Assembly: GCF_014212055.1 (NCBI RefSeq) | Contig: NZ_JACJVO010000031.1 | Span: 1-64,000, forward strand | DNA from: Cohnella zeiphila | GTDB taxonomy: Bacteria; Bacillota; Bacilli; Paenibacillales; Paenibacillaceae | DNA: 64,000 nt | Direction of reading: 5' to 3' | Shown here: one piece after another, positions 50,920 through 59,121 of the stretch | Numbering within the stretch: position 1 is the first letter of the stretch | How the letters are laid out: every line of letters starts with the position of its first letter | The notes under the pieces: model-generated | Database searches by the model: none | Told to the model about the DNA's origin: nothing | What the model saw: the letters and a program-made list of their open reading frames with translations, nothing else | Made by a program: the position numbers and the translations under genes

Positions 50920-51807
50920 TTACTCCAGGAAATCCTTCAACCGCTTGCTCCGGCTCGGGTGCCTCAGCTTGCGCAGCGCCTTCGCCTCGATCTGGCGGAT
51001 GCGTTCCCGCGTGACGCCGAATTCCTGGCCCACTTCCTCCAGCGTGCGGCTGCGGCCGTCGTCGAGTCCGAACCGCAGGCGGAGCACGCTCTCCTCGCGT
51101 TCCGTCAGCGTATCGAGCACGTCCGCGAGCTGCTCCTTCAAGAGCTCGTAAGCCGCGGCGTCGGCCGGCGCGGGCGCCTCCTGATCCTCGATGAATTCGC
51201 CGAGCTTCGAATCGTTCTCTTCGCCGATCGGCATCTCGAGCGAGATCGGTTCCTGGGAGATCTTCTGAATCTCCAGCACCTTCTCCACGGTCAATTCCAT
51301 CTTCTGCGCGATCTCTTCCGGCGTCGGTTCCCGGCCCAGATCCTGCAGCAGCTGCCTGGAGATGCGCACCAGCTTGTTGATGGTCTCCACCATATGGACC
51401 GGAATGCGGATCGTCCGGCTGTGGTCCGCGATGCTGCGGGTGATCGCCTGCCGGATCCACCAGGTGGCGTAGGTGCTGAATTTGAACCCCTTGCGGTAAT
51501 CGAATTTCTCGACCGCCCGGATCAGCCCCATGTTTCCCTCCTGAATCAGGTCGAGAAACAGCATGCCCCGGCCTACATATCTTCTTGCGATACTGACGAC
51601 CAGCCGCAGGTTCGCTTCGGCCAGCCGCCGCTTCGCCTGCTCGTCGCCGGCTTCGATCCGCTGCGCCAGATCGATCTCTTCGTCGGCGGACAGCAGGGGA
51701 ACGCGCCCGATCTCCTTCAAATACATTCTCACCGGATCATCCATCTTCAATCCGGGCGGTAAACTCAGTTCATCTTCCGGGAACTCTTGCCGTTGTTCGT
51801 CCGACAT
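50920..51807 (-). CDS. SigA-like primary-type sigma factor lacking region 1.1
   Basis: 295 residues. Starts nearly where region 1.2 starts (LSLPPGLKMDDPVRMYLKEIGRVPLLSADEEIDLAQRI) and carries full regions 2 (NLRLVVSIARRYVGRGMLFLDLIQEGNMGLIRAVEKFDY, STYATWWIRQAITRSIADHSRTIRIPVHM), 3 and 4 (VLDTLTEREESVLRLRFGLDDGRSRTLEEVGQEFGVTRERIRQIE...SRSKRLKDFLE). B. subtilis SigA is about 371 residues; the missing part is region 1.1. DNA-reading residues look unchanged. ATG 51807 with AGGAGG 8 bases upstream. Probably a second housekeeping-like sigma factor; the main rpoD is expected near dnaG elsewhere. Confidence 0.9.
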   Translation of the reverse strand: MSDEQRQEFPEDELSLPPGLKMDDPVRMYLKEIGRVPLLSADEEIDLAQRIEAGDEQAKRRLAEANLRLVVSIARRYVGRGMLFLDLIQEGNMGLIRAVEKFDYRKGFKFSTYATWWIRQAITRSIADHSRTIRIPVHMVETINKLVRISRQLLQDLGREPTPEEIAQKMELTVEKVLEIQKISQEPISLEMPIGEENDSKLGEFIEDQEAPAPADAAAYELLKEQLADVLDTLTEREESVLRLRFGLDDGRSRTLEEVGQEFGVTRERIRQIEAKALRKLRHPSRSKRLKDFLE

Positions 51808-52241
51808 TCCCAACCCCTCCTTGCAGCGCGATTCGCGCCTGATACGGGCTAAAACGGGCTAAAACGTATGTTGACTTAGAGGAAAAATCGTGGTAACATG
51901 GTTATGATTGAGGAAACGAAACGCATAAATGCGTTACACGTTATTCTATCAGATTTGTGACCATATGACAACTGCTTTTCAAAGATTTTTGGCCCCTCGG
52001 CATTCGCTGCCGAGGGGCTTGTCGCATTTTGGCCGCCGAACAGCTTATTCAAGAGGTCCTCCTCAAGCCTTATGCGTGAGAATCCCGCTCGCTCAGGAAC
52101 GGAATCCGCCTTATCGGATCTGCACGAAACGGTTCATCTTCTTCACCGAATCCGTTGACAACGGATAGCCTATCCTGCTATTCTTTTGATGATAATGATT
52201 CTCATTATCGTAAAATATGCGTGTATAGGTGGAGGCTCGTC
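51808..52241. other. Intergenic region between sigma gene and siderophore lipoprotein gene
   Basis: No credible gene. Contains a strong hairpin at 51990-52014 (GCCCCTCGGCA / TGCCGAGGGGC) without a clear U-run, and the Fur-controlled promoter at 52155-52209. Confidence 0.6.
52155..52209 (+). promoter_or_regulatory. Promoter and Fur box of the siderophore-binding lipoprotein
   Basis: TTGACA at 52155, 18-base spacer, TATTCT, followed by GATAATGATTCTCATTATC at 52191-52209, 17 of 19 positions of the classic Fur box. Confidence 0.88.
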
Positions 52242-53255
52242 ATGGTGAGAAGAAGAAGCCGGTTCCAAGCGGCTGCGGTTGTTCTAGCTTTTGTATTGTT
52301 GTTGGCGGCATGCGGGAATTCGGGCGGGGGCAACGGCGCCTCGCCGGAGGCCAGCGAGCCTCCGGCGGGCAGCCCTTCGGCTTCTGCTTCGGCAACGCCG
52401 ACGGATTCGGCGGGCGCTGCGGCGTTCCGCGACTACGAGACCGACAAAGGCACGGTAAAGATCCCGACGAAGCCGCAGCGGATCGTCACCGACTACTATG
52501 GGGGCGAGCTGCTGTCTGTCGGCGCGAACGTGGTGGGCGTCGAACCGACCACCTTCGACAATCCTTTCCTTAAAGGGATGCTGGACGGCGCGGAGGACGT
52601 GGGCACGGACGTCGATCCCGAGAAGACGCTTGCGATGAAGCCGGATCTGATCGTCGTTATGTACGATACGAACTACGAGGCGCTGTCCAAGATCGCGCCG
52701 ACGATTCATATTCCGTACGGCACGGCGACCAACATCGAGGACACCGTGAAGCTGTTCGGTGACATCGTCGGCGCGCCGGACAAGGCGGAGGAGTTCCTCG
52801 CCAAGTATGAGCAGAAGGCGGCGGAGGGCCGGGAGAAGCTGAAGGGCGTCATGGACGAGAACGCGACGGTCGGCTTGTACGAATTGACGGACAAGGGCGA
52901 GCTGTGGATGTTCGGGGACAACGCGGGCCGGGGCGGCCAGGCGGTCTATAACGCGCTGCAGCTGAAGATGCCCGAGAAGATCAAGAGCGGCGACCAGACG
53001 AAGCAAATCTCGTTGGAGCTCCTGCCCGAATACGCGGCTGATTACATGTTCATGACGACGTACGATCCGGAGAAAAAAGGCGATCAACTCGCCAAGTTCA
53101 AAGCTTCCCCGATCTGGAAGAACATCCCGGCCGTGCAGAAGAATCGTTTCTTCTTCAACGACTTCGACACGTACTACCGGTACGATCCGATCGCCATCAT
53201 GGGACAGATCGACCTGTTCGTCGATATGCTGCTGGAGGCGAACGGGAAGAAGTAA
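52242..53255 (+). CDS. Iron-siderophore ABC transporter substrate-binding lipoprotein
   Basis: 337 residues. Lipobox LLLAACGNSGGG, Ser/Ala/Pro/Thr-rich linker, then a FeuA/FecB-type periplasmic-binding fold (GTVKIPTKPQRIVTDYYGGELLSVGANVVGVEP, MKPDLIVVMYDTNYEALSKIAPTIHIPYG). Extracellular, membrane-tethered siderophore capture. ATG 52242, GGAGG 6 bases upstream. No permease or ATPase genes nearby; the ATPase at 37.5 kb could be its partner in trans. Confidence 0.93.
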   Translation: MVRRRSRFQAAAVVLAFVLLLAACGNSGGGNGASPEASEPPAGSPSASASATPTDSAGAAAFRDYETDKGTVKIPTKPQRIVTDYYGGELLSVGANVVGVEPTTFDNPFLKGMLDGAEDVGTDVDPEKTLAMKPDLIVVMYDTNYEALSKIAPTIHIPYGTATNIEDTVKLFGDIVGAPDKAEEFLAKYEQKAAEGREKLKGVMDENATVGLYELTDKGELWMFGDNAGRGGQAVYNALQLKMPEKIKSGDQTKQISLELLPEYAADYMFMTTYDPEKKGDQLAKFKASPIWKNIPAVQKNRFFFNDFDTYYRYDPIAIMGQIDLFVDMLLEANGKK

Positions 53256-53279
53256 GGCTGCAGCCGCTCGAGGCCGGCA

Positions 53280-53560
53280 ATTTCTGCAGGAATGCAGGTT
53301 TTCCTTAAGACATGCGGTTAAAGCCTGCGAATTGCAGTTTTTCCATAGGGCATTCGCTATAACTGAGAAAAGCCTGCGAAAATGCAGTTTTTCCATAGGA
53401 CACTCGGCAATAATCATGAAAAGACTGCAAAAATGCAGGCTTTTCATGATTCATTCGTCCAAATGGAGCGTGGCGGCCCGAAATGGATGTATTTTTGCAG
53501 GAATATGACCTTCCGAATCCCTTCGGGTACCGAAAACCTGCACATTCGCAGGAATTTGGC
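53280..53560. repeat. Intergenic array of about 50-base repeats built on CTGC...GCAG hairpins
   Basis: Four imperfect tandem units at roughly 53284, 53322, 53371 and 53423, each with a CTGC-(A/T-rich)-GCAG dyad then a TTTTCC or TTTTC run; the middle two share GCAGTTTTTCCATAGG. Two further CTGC/GCAG dyads lie near 53540. No ORF; the stretch from 53256 to 53603 is gene-free. Confidence 0.75.
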
Positions 53561-53603
53561 ACTGCAAGCGGATGCCGCCGCGCCGTACATAAGCTCGTGA
53601 AGT

Positions 53604-54413
53604 CTAATCCGTGTCCTCCGGAGTAAACACGAAAAGGTGAACGCCCTCCCGGCCGTCCACGTTCCGGAAGGAGGTTGTCTCCAGCCGTTGCGCGGCTTCG
53701 GCGCCGGAAGGGACAAATTCCAGCTCGCCGCCCGACTTCCGTCTCACCTCATGGCGGCTCCACCGCTCCCGAAAGTAAGGGCTGGCCGCCGCGAGCTTCT
53801 CGACAAACCGGGGAAACCACGGATCGCCGGCATTGCGGTCGAACAAGCTTCGGAACAAGGCGACCGCATAAGGGGACCGCTCCTCCCAATTGGCGATCCG
53901 TTCCCGAAGGTCGGGATTTGCAAACCACTGCCAAATCATGTTCCGCTCCGCTTCGGGGAGCGCGCCGAAATCGGCGAAAAGGGCGCAAGCGGCGGCATTC
54001 CAGACCAACACGTCCGCCCGTTCGTCGACGATCAGGGCCGGATGGGACATGCCGGCCAGAATCAGCCGCCATCGGGCGGGCACCGATCGCTCCGTCTCCG
54101 CCGGCCGGTTCGTGCGCGCCGGAAAACCGGCCAGGTCCATCATGTGCGCGTACTCGTCGGCGCTCATGCGCAGCGCGCGTCCGACGCAGTCCAGAATGGA
54201 CGCCGTCGCGCGAATGTCCCTGCCCTGCTCGAGCCAGGTGTACCAGGTGACGCTGACGCCGGCCAATTCGGCGACTTCCTCCCGGCGCAGGCCGGGCGTC
54301 CGCCGTCGATTATGGCCGGGAGGCAGCCCTACATCGGCGGGCGACAGCCTGGATCGGCACGAGCGAAGCATCCGTCCCAACGCTTGAAGCTGCGGGGCTC
54401 GCGAATCGGCCAT
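53604..54413 (-). CDS. XRE family regulator with MmyB-like ligand-binding domain
   Basis: 269 residues. N-terminal helix-turn-helix (RRTPGLRREEVAELAGVSVTWYTWLEQGRDI) and a C-terminal MmyB-type PAS-like domain (HPALIVDERADVLVWNAAACALFADF, NMIWQWFANPDLRERIANWEE). Members bind fatty-acid-like ligands and control a neighbouring gene, most likely the divergent small membrane protein at 54524. Confidence 0.9.
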   Translation of the reverse strand: MADSRAPQLQALGRMLRSCRSRLSPADVGLPPGHNRRRTPGLRREEVAELAGVSVTWYTWLEQGRDIRATASILDCVGRALRMSADEYAHMMDLAGFPARTNRPAETERSVPARWRLILAGMSHPALIVDERADVLVWNAAACALFADFGALPEAERNMIWQWFANPDLRERIANWEERSPYAVALFRSLFDRNAGDPWFPRFVEKLAAASPYFRERWSRHEVRRKSGGELEFVPSGAEAAQRLETTSFRNVDGREGVHLFVFTPEDTD

Positions 54414-54523
54414 CCCCTCCCCCCCTCCTCTTCCTGCCTATCATAATGAACACCAGGTACGGCCCTCTCCTTTTTGGCACAATGGATTCATCCCATACGC
54501 CATAGAAGGAGTGAACCGTTCGC

Positions 54524-54856
54524 ATGCTGCTAACCTTGCTCTTCAGCTTCGGAGGCGGGCTGCTCGGCGCCAACGCCGTCCCCCATTTCGTCAAAGGGAT
54601 TACAAAGGAACACTACCCCTGCATCTTCGGAAATTCGCCGGTGCCGAACCTGATCGCGGGCTGGGTCGGCCTCATTCTGGCAGGCTGGCTGCTCTACGCG
54701 TCGGATTTGCCGAAGCATCCCGCCCCCTGCGCCGCCGCGGCCGCGATCGGCGCGCTGCTGATCGGACTGTTCCATGCGCGCATCGGCGCCTTCGGGCGGA
54801 AGGAGACACAGGCCTCGCCGGTCAGCGGCATTGCCGGACGAATTCGCCGGGAGTAA
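54524..54856 (+). CDS. Small membrane protein
   Basis: 110 residues: hydrophobic segments LLTLLFSFGGGLLGANAVP, LIAGWVGLILAGWLLYA and PCAAAAAIGALLIGLFHARIG, with a conserved-looking HFVKGITKEHYPCIFG loop. Function unknown. AAGGAG lies 12 bases before the ATG. Its 3' end overlaps the convergent AraC gene by 35 bases. Likely target of the divergent XRE regulator. Confidence 0.75.
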   Translation: MLLTLLFSFGGGLLGANAVPHFVKGITKEHYPCIFGNSPVPNLIAGWVGLILAGWLLYASDLPKHPAPCAAAAAIGALLIGLFHARIGAFGRKETQASPVSGIAGRIRRE

Positions 54857-55673
54857 CACCGACGATCCGCTTGAAATGACGGTTCAAGTGGCTTTGGTCG
54901 CTGAAGCCGAGCGACGCGGCGACGTCCTGCACGGGACGGCCGGCGAGCAGCAGATCGCGGGCCCGGCGGATTCGTTCCCGGACGACGTACTGATGGGGAG
55001 CAAGCCCCGTCGCCTGCTTGAACAGCCGAACGAGATGGGACGCGCTGACATGCGCCGCGGCTGCGATGGCGTCCAGCGACAGCTCCCGATCGAGAAAAGC
55101 ATGGATATACTGCAGCGCTCCGTCCACCTGGGTCCGGGCGAGACGCAGGGGTTGGTTATCCGTTCTCGCGGATACGGCTCCGTAGCGCTGCAGCATATGA
55201 ACGGACAGCATCCGGATCATCGATTCCGCATACAGGGAGCCACCCGGCCCTCCTGCCCGCAAATCCTCGTACAGCCACCGGGCGACCTGCATGACCCGCT
55301 CGTCGTTCAAGCGGATATGCCTGCCGAAATCGACGGCTCCGCCTCCGCCGGGAAGCTCCAGCTCCTCGGCGACCCGATTCGTCAGCGACGGCGACAAGTC
55401 CAGACGCAGAAAGGACAGCTCGCTCTCCCAACGGCAAACCGACAAGTCCCCCGCCGAGAAAACATTGATGTCGCCTGGCCTCGCAACCCCCTCGCCCCGG
55501 TACCCGTCCGCCCGCTCGAACACTTGGACCGGCTGCGGCGTCATGTGGATCACGATGAGATGCTCCGCCAGCACCGGCTCGTGCGCTTCCTGCGGCGAGA
55601 CCCCTTCCCATCCCGACAGTCTCATTCCCGACCAGCCGAACGAATCGCTGGTGACGATCGGCGTATCCGGCAT
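54822..55673 (-). CDS. AraC family transcriptional regulator
   Basis: 283 residues: N-terminal cupin-like sensor (LAEHLIVIHMTPQPVQVFERADGYRGEGVARPGDINVFSAGD) and C-terminal AraC double HTH (LSLDAIAAAAHVSASHLVRLFKQATGLAPHQYVVRERI, PVQDVAASLGFSDQSHLNRHFKRIVGVTPGEF). ATG 55673 preceded by GAGGGAGAGG. Divergent from the aldo/keto reductase, its probable target. Confidence 0.9.
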   Translation of the reverse strand: MPDTPIVTSDSFGWSGMRLSGWEGVSPQEAHEPVLAEHLIVIHMTPQPVQVFERADGYRGEGVARPGDINVFSAGDLSVCRWESELSFLRLDLSPSLTNRVAEELELPGGGGAVDFGRHIRLNDERVMQVARWLYEDLRAGGPGGSLYAESMIRMLSVHMLQRYGAVSARTDNQPLRLARTQVDGALQYIHAFLDRELSLDAIAAAAHVSASHLVRLFKQATGLAPHQYVVRERIRRARDLLLAGRPVQDVAASLGFSDQSHLNRHFKRIVGVTPGEFVRQCR

Positions 55674-55861
55674 GCCTCTCCCTCCTCCCGGTTGCCGACG
55701 CATCGCCGCGTCCGGCTTCTTTTTACTTTCTCTATTTTATCGCAGCCTCGGCTTCCTCTACAAATGAGCATTTCGTTCCGGCAGACGAGCGGATCGTTCA
55801 AGAAGAAGGGCGGTTCGGCCGCCTATACTGAATTCATCGAACAAAACGAGGAGGAACAAAC

Positions 55862-56887
55862 ATGAAATACGTGACATTGGGAAATTCGGGACTGCTTGTA
55901 TCGGAGCTCGCGTTCGGGACGATGACTTTCGGATCGGGGAACCTTCCGACCATCTATAAGGTCGGGCAGGATCAGGCGCAGGAGCTGGTAGACCGGGCGC
56001 TGGACGCCGGGGTCAACTTCTTCGATACGGCGGATGCGTATGCGGACGGTCAAAGCGAGGAGATGCTCGGCAGGCTGATCGGCAAGCGGCGCCAGGATGT
56101 CGTTATCGCCACCAAGGCCGGCAACCGCATGGGGCCGGGGCTCGTCCGGTCCGGACTGTCCCGGAAGCATCTGCTGGCCGCCTGCGAGGAAAGCCTGGCC
56201 CGCTTGAACACGGACTATATCGATCTGTACATCGTCCACAAGACCGACCCGTTCACCCCGCTCGAAGAAACGCTTGAGGCCTTGAACGATCTGGTCCGCC
56301 AAGGCAAAGTCCGCTACATCGGCTATTCGAACTGGCCGGCGTGGCTGGCCGCGAAGGCGGTTCAGATGCAGCGCGAGCGCCGGTGGGCGACGTTCGTCAA
56401 CGGGCAGATGTATTATTCGCTGATCGGCCGCGACCTTGAACACGAAGCGATCCCGTTCATGCAGGACGGCGGCGTCGGGCTGACCGTCTGGGGACCGCTC
56501 GCCGGCGGTTTTCTGAGCGGCAAGTATACCCGGGACAACCTGAACGATCCGGACAAGCGGCTGAGCGGCTTCGATTTCCTTCCGCACGACAAGGAATGGG
56601 GCTTTACCGTGCTGGACACCGTGCGCGGCATCGCGGAACGGCATGGCGCGACGCCGGCGCAAGTGTCGCTCGCCTGGCTGCTCGCCCAGCCGCACGTGGA
56701 CAGCGTGCTGATCGGCGCCAGCCGTCTGTCGCAGCTGGAGGACAACCTGAAGGCGGCCGAGTTGACGCTAAGCCGGGAGGAATTCTCGCAGCTCGGCGAA
56801 CTGACCCGGCCGGAGCCGCTCTATCCGAACTGGTTCGAGGCGAAGACGCGGGATGCTGTCGTAGAAAGCGCTCTGAAGGTTCGGTAA
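55862..56887 (+). CDS. Aldo/keto reductase
   Basis: 341 residues, NADPH-dependent TIM-barrel oxidoreductase. Catalytic tetrad region: Asp and Tyr in FFDTADAYADGQSEEMLG, Lys in VVIATKAGN, His in DLYIVHKTDPFTP; cofactor site VLIGASRLSQLEDNL. Substrate unknown. GAGGAGGAAC upstream of the ATG. Confidence 0.93.
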   Translation: MKYVTLGNSGLLVSELAFGTMTFGSGNLPTIYKVGQDQAQELVDRALDAGVNFFDTADAYADGQSEEMLGRLIGKRRQDVVIATKAGNRMGPGLVRSGLSRKHLLAACEESLARLNTDYIDLYIVHKTDPFTPLEETLEALNDLVRQGKVRYIGYSNWPAWLAAKAVQMQRERRWATFVNGQMYYSLIGRDLEHEAIPFMQDGGVGLTVWGPLAGGFLSGKYTRDNLNDPDKRLSGFDFLPHDKEWGFTVLDTVRGIAERHGATPAQVSLAWLLAQPHVDSVLIGASRLSQLEDNLKAAELTLSREEFSQLGELTRPEPLYPNWFEAKTRDAVVESALKVR

Positions 56888-57011
56888 TCCCGTTCAACCG
56901 ATCAGGCCCGCCGCCAGCTGCAGGTCCATGCCGGTGCCGCTGATCAACAAGCGTTCCTTTTTATTCCCGAGCAATTGCCGGTCCAATCGACAAACCCGCC
57001 GTCCGCGATGC

Positions 57012-57343
57012 TCACGCGTTCACGTTGATCTTGAAATTGATTCCCTGATAGTAGCGGTTGTCGCTCTCTTCTCTGTCTGCAACAAGCGCGACGGCCGGAA
57101 ATCGCTCCTTCAAATGTTCGTACATTCTGTCCATGAAGCCGTCCGGATCAACGTATCCTTTTCTGCAATGAAGAAGCACTTGCGCCTCTTGGCCTGATGT
57201 TCCGCCGAAATAGGCCCGGCCGGCGAGAGCTCCAACGGCTCAAACCCTTTGCGATCGGCCGATTCGAGCATGGCAAGCTCAATCCGCTTCAGCTTGATCG
57301 CACTGAGCGGGGAAGGCTTGACGAACCGGTTGGTCGCATTCAT
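57012..57343 (-). pseudogene. Remnant gene with internal deletion and frameshift
   Basis: ATG 57343 reads MNATNRFVKPSPLSAIKLKR, then ELAMLESADRKGFEPLELSP; the frame then becomes nonsense. A second frame carries RAYFGGTSGQEAQVLLHCRK, then GYVDPDGFMDRMYEHLKERF and PAVALVADREESDNRYYQGI ending INFKINVNA and TGA at 57012. Both halves look like true protein, so a stretch has been deleted out of frame. I do not recognise the family with certainty. Confidence 0.65.
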
Positions 57344-57347
57344 GCGA

Positions 57348-57376
57348 AGAGCTCCGAGCCAATCGCTCGGAGCTCT
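57348..57376. terminator. Hairpin after dedA
   Basis: Perfect arms AGAGCTCCGAG / CTCGGAGCTCT with a 7-base loop, 11 bases past the dedA stop; no U-run, so a weak or Rho-assisted terminator. Confidence 0.5.
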
Positions 57377-57386
57377 CGGTCGCCGG

Positions 57387-58004
57387 TCAATCGGCGCGAG
57401 CCGCTCTTTTCTTCCGGAAAAGCAATACCGCGACGACGAGCAAGGCCAGGGCGAGGAGAGCGTAGACGATGTGCGAGTACAAGTCCATATATGTGAGAAT
57501 ACTCTCCCACGAGGAGCCGACGGCGGCGCCGATGCCGACGAGGGCCGCGTTCCAGATGAGCGAGCCCAGCGTCGTCAGCAGGGCGAACAACCAGACGTTC
57601 ATGCGGGTGCTGCCCGCCGGAATGGAGATCAGGCTTCGCAGCAGCGGGACCAGCCGGCACAGGAACACCGCCCAGACGCCGTACTTCCCGAACCACCGGT
57701 ACGTTTTGCGCACGTCGGACGGGGTCAGCCGCAGCCACCGGCCCCATCTGCCGACGATGCGTTCCATCCGCGCTTGATCGAATAGGAATCCGATATAGTA
57801 GAGAATGAGGGCGCCGGCCAGCGAGCCAAGTGTGGAAAAAAGGATGACGCCCGCGATGCCAAGGTCCGAGTAGGTGGTCATAAAGCCGCCGAACGTCAGG
57901 ACGATCTCCGACGGGATCGGCGGGAACACGTTCTCCAACGTGATGAGCAGGAACACGCCCGCATATCCGAACCGGTCCATCCACTCCACGATCCATTGTT
58001 CCAT
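57387..58004 (-). CDS. DedA family membrane protein
   Basis: 205 residues. DedA/VTT fold: FLLITLENVFPPIPSEIVLTFGGFM at the N-terminus, GSLAGALILYYIGFLFD, the motif FGKYGVWAVFLCRLVPLLRSLISIPAGSTRM with key Arg residues, and final membrane helices. Family members flip undecaprenyl phosphate or phospholipids. ATG 58004 (AGAGGTG 7 bases upstream) is preferred to the TTG at 58010. Directly after the DUF1700-like gene. Confidence 0.92.
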   Translation of the reverse strand: MEQWIVEWMDRFGYAGVFLLITLENVFPPIPSEIVLTFGGFMTTYSDLGIAGVILFSTLGSLAGALILYYIGFLFDQARMERIVGRWGRWLRLTPSDVRKTYRWFGKYGVWAVFLCRLVPLLRSLISIPAGSTRMNVWLFALLTTLGSLIWNAALVGIGAAVGSSWESILTYMDLYSHIVYALLALALLVVAVLLFRKKRAARAD

Positions 58005-58030
58005 TTTCAAACACCTCTTTTATCGGAATA

Positions 58031-58672
58031 TTAAGAAAAATGATGCTGCAGCTTCCGATGAATGGCCGCGTCCAGCACCTTGTAGACGAAGAACAGGCCC
58101 GCCAGCGCCGCCCCGTAGACGGCCAGTATCGTTTGGGCAATGACCATTCCCGTGCCGTCCGCTTCGAACAAATCACCGACGATTGTCAACGCCGCCAGCA
58201 GCGCCCAAGCGAGAACCGTCCAACCGAACAAATAATAATGGGCGGGGAGATGGAACAGCTCGGTGTTCTTGGAGAGCGACAGCAGCTCCTTTACTTTGAA
58301 CTGCGAGATCGCTTCCGCCGTCGCCTGCTCCTTCGTCCGGCCCTGGGCCGTCAGATCTTGGGCGTAATCCTCCAAGTAGTTGCGGAGCTCCAAGCGGTCT
58401 TCCTCGCTCATGGCAAGCTGTCTCACGTATGCCTCGATATCGTTCATCTGCCGGTACATGGCGTTGAGCCGAATGTGGGAAATGTAGTTGACGGCGCTCC
58501 ACAGCACGGCGACGGCGAACGAGACGCCGTAACCGACGGACAGCCAGAACTGATCGTCCGAAGCCGATCTTTGGTCCATCCAGAAAAACGCGCCGCATAC
58601 GACTACGGACAGCGCCAGCAGCCACCCGTGCCGGAGATCGCTCAGACTGAATGCTTTTCTCCATCCGATCAT
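58031..58672 (-). CDS. HAAS/DUF1700-like membrane protein
   Basis: 213 residues. Two N-terminal membrane segments, a soluble helical part with the HAAS-type signature (MNDIEAYVRQLAMSEEDRLELRNYLEDYAQDLTAQGRTKEQATAEAISQF), then two more membrane segments. Such proteins are usually paired with PadR regulators, as here. ATG 58672, AGGAGG 7 bases upstream, 14 bases after the PadR stop. Confidence 0.85.
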   Translation of the reverse strand: MIGWRKAFSLSDLRHGWLLALSVVVCGAFFWMDQRSASDDQFWLSVGYGVSFAVAVLWSAVNYISHIRLNAMYRQMNDIEAYVRQLAMSEEDRLELRNYLEDYAQDLTAQGRTKEQATAEAISQFKVKELLSLSKNTELFHLPAHYYLFGWTVLAWALLAALTIVGDLFEADGTGMVIAQTILAVYGAALAGLFFVYKVLDAAIHRKLQHHFS

Positions 58673-58686
58673 GCTTGCTCCTCCTT

Positions 58687-59010
58687 TCAAATAAATCGAT
58701 CCACGATGTCGCGCGTCTGCAGCCAATCCCGGACGTACCGGTCGAACAGCTCCCGGCCTTCCGCCGTAATCGCGTAATACTTCCGCCGCCCGCCGTGCGT
58801 CTGGTCTCCCCAATAGGAAGCGATGGCGCCCTGCTTCTCCAGCCGCTTCAAGGACAAGTACAGCGTCGCCTCCTGCAGCTCGAGGCCGCCGCCGGTTCTC
58901 TCCTTGATCGCTTTGGATATCTCGTATCCGTAATTGTCCCGCTCCCGAATGACCGACAGGATCAGCAGATCCACGGTCCCTTTGAGCATCTCCGCGTTCA
59001 ATCGCCGCAC
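58687..59010 (-). CDS. PadR family transcriptional repressor
   Basis: 107 residues with the PadR winged helix: KGTVDLLILSVIRERDNYGYEISKAI, ELQEATLYLSLKRLEKQGAIASYWGDQTHGGRRKYYAIT. GTG 59010 directly abuts the SD, so ATG 58989 (MLKGTVDLL) is an alternative start. Leads an operon with the HAAS protein and perhaps dedA. Two operator-like sites lie in its promoter. Confidence 0.9.
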   Translation of the reverse strand: MRRLNAEMLKGTVDLLILSVIRERDNYGYEISKAIKERTGGGLELQEATLYLSLKRLEKQGAIASYWGDQTHGGRRKYYAITAEGRELFDRYVRDWLQTRDIVDRFI

Positions 59011-59025
59011 CCCGCCTTACGTTGA

Positions 59026-59086
59026 CTACCTAACGTTCCTAGGTACATCCCGATTATAAAAGAATGTACTTAACATTGCAAGGTAC
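59026..59086 (-). promoter_or_regulatory. PadR promoter with two matching operators
   Basis: Minus-strand TTGCAA, exact 17-base spacer, TATAAT. Two 21-base sites, plus-strand 59026-59046 and 59066-59086, share the pattern TACYTAACRTTNCNAGGTAC, 16 of 21 identical, 40 bases apart (same face of the helix, near four turns). One covers the -35, the other the start region, a design for autorepression. Confidence 0.8.
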
Positions 59087-59121
59087 TCGCGCAAAAAAAG
59101 AAGCACCGCAGGAAATGCCCC

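Noticed and set aside
51990..52014. Strong GC hairpin as sigma-gene terminator or riboswitch
   Set aside because: It lies upstream of the sigma gene, has no U-run on either strand and no aptamer features; left as an unexplained hairpin.
51929..52168. 79-codon frame before the siderophore lipoprotein gene
   Set aside because: No SD, covers a hairpin and promoter region, no family resemblance.
53280..53560. CRISPR array
   Set aside because: Units vary in sequence and spacing, there are no constant repeats with unique spacers, and no cas genes are present.
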